Source: Lactifluus volemus
Taxonomy: Eukaryota; Basidiomycota; Agaricomycetes; Russulales; Russulaceae
Assembly: GCA_022376515.1 (NCBI GenBank)
Contig: WTXI01000269.1
Coordinates: forward strand, 1-49,109
Length of the DNA stretch: 49,109 bases
Direction: 5' to 3'
Shown here: in pieces, positions 23,244 through 35,800 of the stretch
Numbering within the stretch: the first letter of the stretch is position 1
How the letters are laid out: every line of letters starts with the position of its first letter
Made by a program: the position numbers and the translations under genes
The notes under the pieces: model-generated
Seen by the model: the letters and a program-made list of their open reading frames with translations, nothing else
The model's database searches: none
Told to the model about the DNA's origin: nothing

Positions 23244-26200
23244 ATGCTATCGAGTGGGACCCTTCAGGTGACTGGTACGTGTCATACGTTTTTCTCTCTG
23301 ACAAGCAAGTTAATTGACTTTTGTCCACCTGTCAGTCCTCAGAGCACACAGTCTTCCTCGTCTCAAGACCCTCGGAGTCCTTGCGAAGCAGAGAGAATAT
23401 TATGTTACTGTAAGCGACGGAGAGAAAACATGGCAGACACGATCCGTGCGGAGCGTAGCTCAACGCGTGGAATGGAACGAGACCGTCGACACCTTGTGAG
23501 AAATATCGCAATTTTTTTTATTCTTATATACAATTGAGTCTCCCACAGTTCCGTACAACAACTCTCCAGAATTACCATATCTCTTTATGGAAAAAAGACC
23601 ACGACGACAAACATCCTTGTTGGAAGGCAGGAGGTTGTTTGTGAACCCCGTCGCGGTCAGTCTAATTCATGGGAATTTAACTGATACACCTGGCTGATTG
23701 TCGTATATGCAGAACTTGAAATCATTTTCCGTAGTCCTGATGGACATTCTGGACGCCCAGCAGAGCCGGTCACAGTCTTCTTGAAGGTTACCGTGTTAGA
23801 AAACACGAGTTCCTCTCTGACAGCGCCAGTCAACGCCCAGAGCCCTGCAACAGCCGATATTCCTGTTTCCGAAGGAAGTGCTGTGCGTCCTACTGCCCAA
23901 ACTAACGTTGAAACCGTACAACTTACGTCGGGTATTCCTCCTTGACAATTTATCCAGGGTGGCCTTCCGATTGAGACTGGTATTCTTGTGCAACGAGCTG
24001 AGGCCGTGATAGAGACGTCACGGACTACTCTCCGCGGCGCCGAGGAAGCCATCAATAATATCAATACAGTAACGACATGGAAAAGTGCTGTTACCGTCAT
24101 CAAGCGGGTGATGGACGCTGTCACTCCGATCGCAGCAGTATGACCAGTATCATTTTTGTCCACCCATTCTGAGCTAACTCGCATCCCTCAGCTGAACCCT
24201 TATGCAAGCTTAGCATGGGGTCTGCTCTCGAAGATCCCCGAGGTACGTCCCCTTGTCTTATCCCATATATGGGGTACTCACTCTTTGTGTTCACCTTTCT
24301 GCTAGGCTTTGCTACAACAGGTTCAACGTGACGATAACATCCAGACGCTACTTGAGGCAATACGTGATGCCTTTGAATTTGCGGAAGAGGCGGACACCTT
24401 GAGGAACCTCAAGCCGGAGTCGAGGCAGGCGAAAATCCTCGAGGAGATGCTGAAATGTGTCTCCGAATCTGCTAAATTTATCAGATCGTATGCGGAGGAT
24501 GTGAACCTTGGTACGTCATTTTAGCCTCTCTCGTTAGTCATTGCAAACATGTGATTTGTAGGCAAGCGTACTTTGAAGAGTATTGTCGGCCAAGTGGATG
24601 AAAAAATAGATCAGTATCGCGCCACTCTTGTCCAGCTGCAAGAGAGATTCCTTTCTCGTGCTGCTATCACGACCGAGATTGCTGTGCTAGAAGCTGGTAC
24701 GTACTTACGGTGACAAAGTTATCGGACTGTCAACCTGACAAATGTAACACAGAACTGGGTGCAATAATCAGAGATTTGCCTTACAAAGGAGGGTGGCGAT
24801 TCGGTGATGAGAAGCGCTGTCTTCCAGGCACACGCGAAGATTTTCTGGACCATATAATCGAGTGGGTCGAGAATCCGAAATCTCAACGTGGTCTTGTCCT
24901 CCTCGGACAGGCAGGGACGGGAAAGTCTTCGATTGCACACGAAGTTGCACGTCACTTCGAGGACAAGTGTCTCGGCTCTTACTTTGCTTTTCTGCGAAAT
25001 GAGCATTCGAAAAACGAGGCTTACCAGTTGTTCACGACAATCGCTCGCGATCTTTCTTATCACAATCCTGCGTTCAAACTTGCGCTTGGTCGGGTGCTTA
25101 AGGAGAAACCGTCGCTTTGTGGTGCGCGAGACTATCGCGCACTCTTTGAAAGCCTTCTTCTTGAACCGCTCAAGAACGTGCCACTTTCTCGTCCGATTCT
25201 TATTGTTATCGACGCATTGAATGAAAGTGGAGATGCAAATGGCAAAACCGGATTACATACGTTTGTCGCTGAACATCTCGTCGACCTCCCAGCCGAATTC
25301 CGCGTACTCATCACCTCAAGGACGGAAGATGGAATCGAGCCTGCGTTTGTCCAAGCTTCATCTATCACAACACTGTACATGGATGATGCGAAACTGGCGT
25401 CCAAGACAGAGCAAGATATTCGCATGTATCTACAGAAGGAGCTCCCTCGGGACGTGTTCAAAGACCATGGTGTCAAATTAGCAAAGACAGCAGAAGGGTT
25501 GTTCCAGTGGGCAGCCGTTGCCAGTGGATTCATAAACAGCCCTCCTGCTAGCTTTGGCTTTAGCAAGAGGAAGTGCGTACAGCGCCTCTTGGGTCACTCT
25601 CGAGATCAGAATGGACAAGATCCGTTGGACAAGCTATATGAAGAAGTTCTCACAGGATACTTCAAGCCGCATGAAGCACAAATCCTCTTCCGTTCCATCA
25701 TGGGGCATCTATTTGCTGCGATAGAACCGCTCACCATCGAATCTTTGATTACTCTGCGTCTGCATGCCCCAATTGATGACCCCGATGATTCAGATCCCGT
25801 TGTTGAGATGCTCCGTCACCTCGGCTCCCTGCTGAGTAATGTGACGTCATCTGATCAAACACGTCCCATCGTTCCTCTTCACACATCATTCCGCGACTTT
25901 CTGATCACCAAGAAGAGTGATGTATTTTATGTGGACCTGGTCGATGCCCACCGCGAGCTTGCACATTCTTGCCTTGGTTTAATGCTCGACAATCTCAGAT
26001 TCAACATTTGCGAACTGGAGTCGTCATATCTTGCGAACAGTGATGTCCCAGACATTGACACTCGAATCTCCATAAACATCTCACCAGCTCTATCATATTC
26101 CTGCATTTTTTGGGACGATCATCTAGAACACGTTGCGTTCGAACAGGACCTCTTCGTGAAGCTTCGATCCCTTTTCGAGACGAAGTTCCTATTTTGGCTG

Positions 26201-28698
26201 GAAGTGCTTAGCGTCAAGAGTAGTGTGGGTCTTGCATCACCGGCGTTCTCATCTTTGAGGACCTGGTTGCGGTCTGACCCGCGGAAGGTGAGTACACCTT
26301 GTAATTCAACATGACATGTAATAATTATTGCGCAAAATCTCAACAGCCTTCCCAAGCCGAGGTGGAGAATTTGTTGACCATTGTAGACGATGGGTCCGCG
26401 TTTGTGCGGTACTTTGGGATGGCCATAGCGAGGAGTGCTCCCCATATCTATATCTCTGCACTGCCATTCGCTCCGTCCTCTTCCCATATTGTCAAGCATT
26501 ACCTTGGTCAATTTCCTCATACGCTATGCTTGGAGCGCGGACAGTTGTCTCATTGGCCATCATTGGAAATGACGATTTCGGCACACAACGACGCAGTCCG
26601 CTCTGTTGCGTTCTCGCCGGATGGACGGCGCATTGCCTCGGGCTCCCGCGACCGCACTATTCGGGTGTGGGATTCCACAACAGGAGAGCTCGTAGCAGGC
26701 CCATTTACTGGACACACCGATTGCATCACATGTGTTGCATTCTCTCCGGACGGCCAGCACATCGCCTCGGCGTCGCACGATGGGACGATTCGTTTGTGGG
26801 ACGCCACAACAGGAGAGCCTGTAACAGCCCCGTTTACAGAACACAGCATGTGGGTCACATGCGTTGCATTCTCTCCCGATGGACACCGAATTGCCTCGGC
26901 TTCAGGCAATGGCATTCTCGTGTGGCGTGCCGCAATAGGAGAAGTTTTAATGGACACATTTAATGAACATGTCGGTGGGGCCAGATCTATTGCCTTTTCG
27001 CCGGATGGACAGCACATCACCTCGGATTCAGCTGATTTCACGATTCGGGTGTGGGATTCCACGACAGGAGAGCTTGTTGCAGGCCCATTTTCTGGACACA
27101 CCGATGAAATCAATTCTGTTGCATTCTCACCAGATGGCCGGTGTATCGCATCAGCCTCAGACGATCGTACAATTCGAATCTGGAGTGTTGCAACTGGAGA
27201 GGTCATAGCTGGCCCATTTATTGGACACGACGATACGATCTATTCCATCTCTTTCTCGCAAGACGGGCAGCGCATTGCCTCGGCCTCGGCCGATGGCACG
27301 ATTCGGGTGTGGGATGCCATGACAGGAAAGATCGTAGCAGGCCCGTTTACTGGGCACGTTGATCTTATTTTTTCTGTTGCATTCTCGCCAGATGGCCAGC
27401 GCATTGCATCTGCCTCTTTTGATCGCACGATTCGGGTGTGGGGCTCCGCAACAGGGGAGGTACCGGATCCGTCAGCTGGACACACCGCTTCGGTCTACTG
27501 TGTTGCATTCTCCCCAGACGGGCAGCGCGTTGTCTCGTCCTCGGATGATCACACGATTTACATATGGGATGCCACAACAGGGCGGGCTATAGCAGGGCCA
27601 TTTATTGGACACACCAATGGTGTCCGATGTGTTGCGTTCCGGCCAGATGGGCAGCATATCGCTTCGGCCTCGTTCGATCAAACGATTCGGGTGTGGGATT
27701 CCACAACAGGAGACGTCGTAGCAGGCCCATTCACTGGACACACCAATTGGGTACTCTGTGTTGCATTCACACCCGATGGGAAGCGAGTTGCCTCCGGCTC
27801 TGCAGATGGGACCATTCGTGTGTGGGATGCCACGACGGGGGAGGTGATAGCTGGCCCGTTTACTGGACACACCAGTTTTGTCAGATCTGTTGCATTTTCT
27901 CCAGATGGGCAGCGCATTGCTTCGGCATCGGACGATTACACGGTTCGCCTGTGGGATGCTGCAACGGGGGATCTCATAGCGGATCCGTTTACTGAACACA
28001 CAGATCGCGCCAGTTCTGTTGCATTTTCGCCAGATGGAGAGCGCATTGCTTCGACCTCGTTCGATCGTACGATTTGGGTGCGGGATGCTGCCACAGGAGA
28101 TATCACAGTGGGTCCTTTTACTGGACACACTGATTCGGTGACCTCTATTGCATTCTCGCCGGACGGACATCGTATTGCCTCGGCCTCATTTGATGGCACT
28201 ATTCGGATGTGGGATGCCAAAACAGGAGATGTCTTAGCAGGCCCGTTCATTGGACACACAGACTGGGCTATATATGTCGCATTCTCACCAGATGGGCGGC
28301 ACATTGCCTCGGCGTCAGCAGATGGCACGATTCGCATGTGGAACGCAGGAACAGGCGACGTGGCAGGCACATTCACCGAATATATGAAATCTGTCGATTC
28401 TTCGCTGGACAGTCAGCACATCAGCCCTGCCTCAGAAGATCACACCATAACAGGTCGTGTGGAGAAGGACAGAATAGAGGAGAGCCATTTTTTGGACAAG
28501 TTCCTGCTGAAGAGTGATGGGTGGGTGTGCGGTGATGAAGGAGAACTCCTTTTATGGATTCCCCGAGTTCACAGGCCATATTTTCGTAGATCTAACACAG
28601 TTTGGATTGCAGGTAAACATGATACCAAGCTTCGATTGGCAGATTTTGTACACGGATTGAATTGGGCTACAGTATATGTTCACAATTTAGCTAAATAG
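23244..28698 (+). CDS. NLR gene 3: C2-NACHT-WD40 STAND protein, 1641 aa, Walker B variant
   Basis: Exons: 23244-23274, 23336-23495, 23549-23655, 23713-23882, 23958-24137, 24192-24242, 24306-24510, 24562-24696, 24753-26287 and 26347-28698, total 4926 nt. All introns are GT-AG and phases agree. Domains follow the other genes: C2-like 5-117, helical 157-346, NACHT Walker A GQAGTGKSS 398-406, winged-helix-like region, WD40 937-1535, tail. Walker B reads VIDALNESG: the second acidic residue (residue 503) is Asn where the other four genes have Asp. The gene is a mosaic. Exons 1-8 and the start of exon 9 resemble gene 2, the second half of exon 9 resembles gene 1 (FGFSKRKCVQRLLGHSRDQNGQD and no SES insertion), and 25325-25500 has its own variant (VQASSITTLY, LPRDVFKDHGVKLAKTAEG). 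Confidence 0.85.
26581..28377 (+). repeat. 14 WD40 repeats in NLR gene 3
   Basis: Same layout as in gene 1. Private variants include Asn in repeat 10 (TNWVLC), Phe in repeat 11 (TSFVRS), SFSQDG in repeat 6 and FTPDG in repeat 10. The last two are shared with gene 5 but not gene 2. Confidence 0.95.
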
Positions 28699-28729
28699 TA
28701 TGATGCTGAGACATTACCCCACCACACGA

Positions 28730-29621
28730 CTCGGACAACCACCAGTGTGACCTCCCCGACTGTTCAATCAACTTGTTCTTCTACAACACGGTCAAAAACT
28801 GCATGAAACGCACTAGAGCCCGCACTGGTCGTGAACTTCCTCGATCGTTATGACACGGACACTGGGGCAACAATGGGAGGGAGCGCCGCCTCCATCTCAG
28901 CTGCAGCGACGAACAAGGCGTTCACTGCACTCAAATCGCTCAATAATGGTATGCTACATTTTTATAGTTGTTGATATTATAATAAGATGCCCACCTACAC
29001 GTAGCAGCTGGAAACACCGATGATGAGGCGGCGCCACCTTTGCCACCCGCGACTACGACTGCTACCGCACCCTCACCAGCGATGGCTCCTGCCAAATCAA
29101 ACCTCACGGCGGGCCTCCTCACATCTGGCACCCCCTCCAATTCCCTTGCCACCGACACGCCCGGGCAGTCATCGCAGCCCCAGACTTTTGGTACTTTCAA
29201 CACTCTGTTCTCGCCTTCATCACCACAGGTGCCTCCCAGCTCACCTCCCGCAACGACAGTCGGGTACACCGCAACACCCTTCATGAGCCCCACGTCCTCC
29301 CGGTCAGCAACAACATCTCCCATGAGCGCCGGGACCACTTCCTGGGTTGCGACGTCTGCTGCTACTACTACAAAGTCAAGTAGCGGTGACTCGGCTCGGG
29401 CATGGCAAGCAACTGGACCAGGTGGCGGCAAGAGCATCCGGGATGTTGAAAGAGTGAAGGCCCAGGCAGGGATTTGGGGTGTACAGAATCGGATGGCATC
29501 GTTGGCTGGCGGTTTTGGGTCGTTTGCGAAGCCCACAGCTCAGAGCATTCGTTGGAGGGAGTTGTGCACCCGCCGGGGCGGGCGACCTGCTTTTGTGAAT
29601 TGCAGTAGGATACTGTTATAA
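28730..29621 (+). pseudogene. P copy d: most open Ser/Thr/Pro-rich copy
   Basis: Best reading frame of the P segment. A possible first exon runs 28873-28948 (ATG, GGSAASISAAATNKAFTALK), followed by a GT-AG intron at 28949-29004. A second exon from 29005 is open to 29621 and encodes NTDDEAAPP, an Ala/Thr/Pro stretch, KSNLTAGLLTS, TFGTFNTLFSPSSPQ, a Ser/Thr-rich tract, IRDVERVKAQAGIWG and GGFGSFAKPTAQS. The sum would be about 230 residues, of low complexity and with two or three FG motifs. Part of the DLLAMSLGS segment seen in copies a-c is deleted. Whether this is a gene fragment or a small gene cannot be decided. I do not recognise the family. Coding-gene status is uncertain because every other copy is broken. 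Confidence 0.45.
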
Positions 29622-29926
29622 TAAACTACGGATTTAGGTTGTTTTCGTGTTTTTTCTTTATTCCATATTGGGTACGTTTTATGCCCAAGTGTACAGCAAT
29701 TTCAAAAATTTTCTCTTTCTTTCTGGTTTTTTTTGTAGAAGCGAAAGGGAACGGGCATGTGACGTGTCGTTCGTTTCCGTGCTTCTCGCATGACTTCAGC
29801 CGATGACAGTTCCTCACGCTGTCTTCGATTTCATTCAAAGCCATCGTGACATAAACGAAGCAGACCCTAACTTCCTTCCTTCCTTCCTTCACCGCCCAGG
29901 TCAGAGTACACTGGCAAACTCAAACC
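29622..29926. other. Spacer between P copy d and GH20 copy D
   Basis: No gene is seen. It contains the CATGTGACGTGTCG block at about 29756-29770 and an intact TTCTCGCA site (29784-29791), which is the empty target of the hAT-like element inserted in unit 1. Confidence 0.55.
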
Positions 29927-32047
29927 ATGCTGCCAGGACCCTTCAAACCCTTCTATGTCATATTCGTCGTCCTCCCATTGACCAGCGCGCTGGCCTCAAC
30001 CCGCCATCTTCAAACCGGCCCACCGAGCTCTGTGCTGTGCATCGCACCCTCAAATTCGTTCACATTTCAGTCGACGAGGTGCCCGACGCGCCCGAGGATC
30101 TCATTGCGGCCGCTCAGTGCACGCACGCACAATTGTTCGGCGATGATTTAGGTAGACTCGTGCTCGGGCGTGGTATAGACGATTTAGAAGCCATCTCGGA
30201 TGGCACACCAAGGCTCAGACGACTCGTCTTGCGACTCGATGACTACCACACCCACACGACGACAAATACAAACACTGGGGGCGCTACTTTGGGATCTACC
30301 GTTGATGACGGTGATGATGTGGTGGTGGTACAGCCCATCGAGGTGGAAGCGAAGATGTCTATTGGGATGCGCGACGAGGGGTATAGTCTTGTCGTACCCG
30401 GAGACGGAAGTCATGCGGTGCTCAAGGCCAACTGGACACTTGGCTTGTTTAGAGGTCTGAATACGTTCAGTAAGTTGTGGTTCACAGTACCGTGTTTACA
30501 TGATCGGTGCCCCCGGCGTCTTCTGAGTTTTTGGAGATGACATTAGCCATATCGGGGGTTCTTGTTGGACGCGGCGCGAAATTTGTACGTGTTCTGTGTT
30601 TCTTTGGTACTTGTATGTCAAGGGCTTATGATGCGCACGTACCCAGTATCTGACATTGAACGCACGCTTGACGCAATGTCATGGGTCCATGTAAGTCATT
30701 CTTTCTTGAATGTTGCCAGTAGGAACTGACAACGGCTGTGCAGATCAATACGTTTCACTGGCATGTTGTCGACAGCCAGAGTTTCCCACTTGTCGTATCC
30801 GGATTTACAGATATCGCGGAAAGGCCGCATATAGCGCTGACGCGGTTTACACCCCGCAAGACGTCTCGCATATCGTGTCCTATGCCGGCCAGGTGCGTCC
30901 CCCACTGTTCCTATCATCCTCTATTCAACCCAGCCTCAGTGGGGGATCGACGTTCTTGTTGTACGTGGTATTCCAAGACTCGGAACGAAAGGGAAGGAGG
31001 TTAATGTCCATAATAGGAAATAGACACGCCCGGACATACCTCGGTCCTCGGCCATCTCGAAAGCTTATCTGGAGCACATCGCGTGCGCCGATGCGAAGCC
31101 CTGGAGGACGTATGCCAACGAACCGCCCACGGGCTAACTGCACCTCGCCTCTCCCGCGACGATCGATTTCACGGCCAGTCTTCTGAGCGCCGCTGCGAAA
31201 CTCTGTCCCTCGACATTGTTCGCCACTGGCGGCGACGAGATCAACACGCGGTGCTATCAAGATGATCCCAGGAGTCTCAGAAAGACGCCGGTCATGTGGC
31301 AGGGTGAGCTAGATATCTTACGAGTCTATTGGTGGGACTCTAAAGTCTTCTTTGGATTTGGCAGAGATGGTACTCAACTTTAATCTGACCCTTTCAAACG
31401 ACACGATTTCCCTGTATGTCTCCACATTTCTTTCTCTCACACACTCCCTCTCGAACGTTGACGTGTATTGATAGCGTGTGGATCTCGTCTGAAGACGCAG
31501 CTGCTGTTGCTGCCAAGGGATTCCGCTTTATCCCCGCGGTCGTTCTATCTGGTAAGGTCATGAATCTTCTTTATATCCCTGCAATGTTTAAAAATTTGCG
31601 TGTCATATAGGACTGTGGTGCCGGCGGTGGGTTGGGAGATTATCCTACAGGCAACAGTTGGTGTGATCCCTTCAAGACATGGCAGAACGTTGCGTCACGT
31701 CCCCCTTTTTTCACGAGCACGCGCTTATTAATACCTTCCTTCCTCTGAAGGCGTATACATTCAACCTACTGGCGAATCTGACCTCGGAGCAAGTATCCCT
31801 CGTGCTTGGCGGTCAACATCTCCTCTGGACCGAACAATCCGGACCGGAGAACCTCGATCCGATCGCGTGGCCGCGCGCGGCCGCATCCGCCGAGGTGTTC
31901 TGGACGGGTCCCGGGGGAAACGATAGTGCGGCACTGCCGCGGTTGCACGAGCTTGGCTATCGGTTTAGGCGGCGTGGCGTGAATGTCATATCGCTGCAGC
32001 CAGAATGGTGCGCGTTGCGCCCGTTTGCGTGTGATTTGAACGCATGA
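29927..32047 (+). pseudogene. GH20 beta-N-acetylhexosaminidase, copy D (chimeric pseudogene)
   Basis: The 5' part (to about 30.35 kb) follows copy C: it has ATTGGGATGCGCGACGAGGGG and the TTNTNTGGATLGSTVDDG-type reading. The 3' part follows copy A: TGGACACTTGG, TACATGATCGGTGCCCCCGGCG, the 7-bp insertion GTCCTCG, and the loss of about 80 bp after GGDEIN. Other lesions are a 2-bp loss in the LWPQ codons that together with the short C run restores frame as ALASTRHLQTG, then a one-base loss at CACATTTCAG near 30063. Unlike copy A it keeps TCG rather than TAG near the C-terminus, so the final exon is open to ACDLNA at 32047. The catalytic GGDEIN block is readable. Confidence 0.9.
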
Positions 32048-32835
32048 ATGGGACCAGCGCGCTCATGCTTTGCATGTGAGGGGGAAGAGAATGTGTATTA
32101 TTTATTCTAGAGAAGACAATGGACTTGAGTTATGTGCGTTATAGAATGGACTCGGCATCTGATGAAACGGGAGAAGGTGTTTCTAACGGCACTTCTCTGT
32201 GAGACAATCTACTCCCGACAGCCTCTTTAATTTGGCCCCAGCCTAAACACATTTTCAGCTCATAAGTATCACATTAAACCAGGCTTTCATAGGTTTTGGA
32301 CATGCTCATGGTGGTTCACCGCTCGAAGTATACACTTGCACGAACATTGCCTGACAATGACAAGAGTAAATCGTGCAACAACGTTTTCACTGTTTCACTT
32401 TTGCAAGGAGAAAAGTGAAAAACTGAAGAAAAGTTCGCTTCGTTTGTGCTTATGTAATGCCTATAAAATCACTTCACTTTTTTTTTTTGAAAACACAGCA
32501 GAAACAACTTTGGGGTACTTTTGCTCTTTTGCTACTTTTTGCCCTTTTTGGCTCGCCCCAGAATGATTCGTGAAGGTTTCCTGATGCATGCCGGAACCGT
32601 GGTGACCCATTGCTTGAAATAATGCACCCCTCCGCGGCTCCGCCTCGTCATTACTTCGGGGATCGCCGAGATAATCTGAACGTTCTCACGGTTGCCTTTC
32701 AAGCATGGTTCACATCCCAAACTCCCTCCGTATCGATTAGCTATACAAGTCTCTCGCATTAGATCGCTCTCAAGCAACACTTTAGCCCAAGTCCTCAAAA
32801 TCCCAGAAGAGTGTCAACCACTGACCAACGTCGGT
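32048..32835. other. GH20-to-NLR4 intergenic region with inverted segment
   Basis: Near copy of 4164-4951 at a shift of 27884 bp, including the segment inverted relative to units 2, 3 and 5 (about 32574-32656) and the small TTCACTTTT inverted repeat near 32395-32420. No gene is seen. Differences from unit 1 are a few substitutions, for example CTTGCACGAAC against CTTGCATGAAC. Confidence 0.6.
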
Positions 32836-35800
32836 ATGCTACCGAGTGGGACCCTTCAGGTGACCGGTACGTGCCATACGTTCTCTCTCTGACAAGCAAA
32901 AGTTAATTGATTTTTGTCCGCCTGTCAGTCCTAAGAGCGCACAATCTTCCTCGTCTAAAGACCCTCGGAATTCTTGCGAAGCAAAGAGAATATTTTGTAA
33001 CTCTAACCGACGGAGAGAAGACATGGCAGACACGATCTGTGCGGGGCGTAGCTCAACGCGTGGAATGGAATGAGACTGTCGACACCTTGTGAGAAATGTC
33101 GCGATTTTGGTATTATTATTCTGTACAACTGAGTCTCCCACAGTGCCGTACAACAACTCTCCCGAATTACAATATCTCTTTACGGAAAAAAGACCACGAC
33201 GACAAACATTCTTGTTGGAAGGCAGGAGATTGTCTGTGAACCCCATCGCGGTCGGTCAAAAGCATGGATTTGTTACTCATACTGACGAGGAATCACGAGG
33301 ACGCGGGAGAAAGGCTGGCGGCCGAGAACGGCGCCCAGCGTTAGGGGGTACCAAGGACGGGACAGCCAACGTCCTAGGCACCCCGAGGACCCGCCGGTGT
33401 GGATAACGACCGCTCCCCGTTGGGGGCGATCGCCCACAGCCGTTTACCTACTATACCATTCCTTTTCTATCCTCGACACCCCTTTTATTTAGTTAGTATA
33501 TTCCCCGCGCCGAGGACTTAGTCCTGCGCCCACGTTCACTACGAGCGGCCGCTCTCGAGGCCAAGATCGAGACCATTCCCTTAAACTACTAGTCCCCCTT
33601 CTTCAATTAGCAATTCCACTAGTCTATAGAACAATATATAGTAACCAGACGAGACTCCAAAAGAGTCTCGTCCTACTGTTCCCGTTCCGCGCGCACGCCT
33701 GCCCGCTCCCCCGTTTTATTGTTTGCCGCCGCTGCCACCGCTCGTTCCTCCCGATTTTTGCACACTACATACATCTAGCTGATTGTCGTACATGCAGAAC
33801 TTGAAATCATTTTCCGTAGTGCTGTTGGACGTGCTGGACGCCCAGCAGAGCCGGTCACGGTCTTCTTGATGGTCACCGCAAACACGAGTTCCTCTCTGAC
33901 AGCGGCAGTCAACGCCCAGAGCCCTGCAGCAGCCGATATCCCTGTTTCTGAAGGAAGTGCTGTGCGTCCTACTGCCCAAACTAACGCTGAAACCATACAA
34001 CTCACGTCAGTTATTGCCTCTTGACTGTTTATCCAGGGTGGCCTCCCTATCGAGAGCAGTACTCTTCTGCAACGAGCAGAGGAGATAGAGACCGTGACAG
34101 AGACGCCGCGGACTACTCTCCGCCGCGCCGAGGAAGCCATCAATAATGTCAATACAGTAACAACGTGGAAAAGTGCTGTTACCGTCCTCAAGCGGGTAAT
34201 GGACACTGTCACTCCGATCGCAGCAGTATGACCATTAGTTCTTGTCGATCCACCCCGAGCTAACTCCCATTCTTCAGCTGAACCCTTATGCAGGTCTAGC
34301 ATGGAGTCTGCTCTCGAAGATCCCCGAGGTACGTCCCCTTGTCTTATCCCATACATGGGGTATTCACTCTTTGTGTTCACCTTTCTGCTAGGCTTTGCTA
34401 CAACAGGTTCAACGTGACGATAACATCCAGACGTTACTTGAGGCAATACGTGATGCCTTTGAATTTGCGGAAGAGGCGGACACCTTGAGGAACATCAAGC
34501 CGGAGTCGAGGCAGGCGAAAATCCTAGAGGAGATGCTAGAATGCGTGTCCGAATCTGCCAAATTTATCAGATCGTATGCGGAGGATGTGAACCTTGGTAC
34601 GCCATCTTAGCCTCTCTCGTTAGTCATTGCAAACGTGTGATTTGTAGGCAAGCGTACTTTGAAGAGTATTGTCGGCCAAGTGGATGGACAAATAGATCAG
34701 TATCGCACCACCCTTGTCCAATTGCGAGAGAGTCTCCTTTCCCGTGCTGCTATCACGACCGAGATTGCTGTGCTAGAAGCTGGTACGTACTTACGGTGAA
34801 AAGGTTGTCGGATTGTCAACCTGACAAGTGGGACACAGAACTGGATATGAGAATCAGAGAATTGCCTTACAAGGGAGGGTGGCGATTCGGTGATGAGAAG
34901 CGTTGTCTTCCAGGCACACGCGAAGATTTTCTGGACCATATAATCGATTGGGTCGAGAATCCCAAATCTCACCGTGTTCTTGTTCTCCTCGGACAGGCAG
35001 GGACGGGAAAGTCTTCGATTGCACACGAAGTTGCACGTCACTTTGAGGACAAGTGTCTCGGCTCTTACTTTGTTTTTCTGCGAAATGAGCATTCGAAAAC
35101 CGAAACTTACCAGTTGTTCACGACAATCGCTCGCGATCTTTCTTATCACAATCCTGCGTTCAAACTTGAGCTTGGTCAGGTCCTTAAGGAGAAGCCGTCG
35201 CTTTGTGGTGCCCGGGACTATCGTGCACTTTTTGAAAGCCTTATCCTGGAATCGCTCAAGAATGTGCCACTTTCTCATCCGATTCTTATTGTTATCGATG
35301 GATTGGATGAAAGTGGAGATGCAAATGGCGATACCGGATTACATACATTTCTCGCAGAACATCTCATCAACCTCCCAGTCCAATTCCGTGTACTCATCAC
35401 CTCAAGGTCAGAGGATGGCATCGAACCTGCGTTCGCCGAAACATCATCCGTCGACAGACTCTACATGGACGACGAGAAACTGGCTGCCAAGACAGAGCAA
35501 GATATTCTCGTGTATCTTCAGAAGAAGCTCCCTCGGGACGTGTTCAAATACCATGGTGTCGAACTAGCGAAGGCTGCAGAGGGCTTGTTCCAGTGGGCAG
35601 CGGTCGCCAGTGGATTCATAAAGAGCCCCCCTGCTAGTTTTGGCTTTAGCAAGAGGAAGTGCGTACAGCGCCTCTTGGGTCACTCTCGAGATCAGAATGG
35701 ACAAGATCCGTTGGACAAGCTATACGAAGAAGTTCTCGAAGGATACTTCAAGCCTCATGAAGCACACATTCTGTTCCGTTCCATCATGGGGCATCTATTT

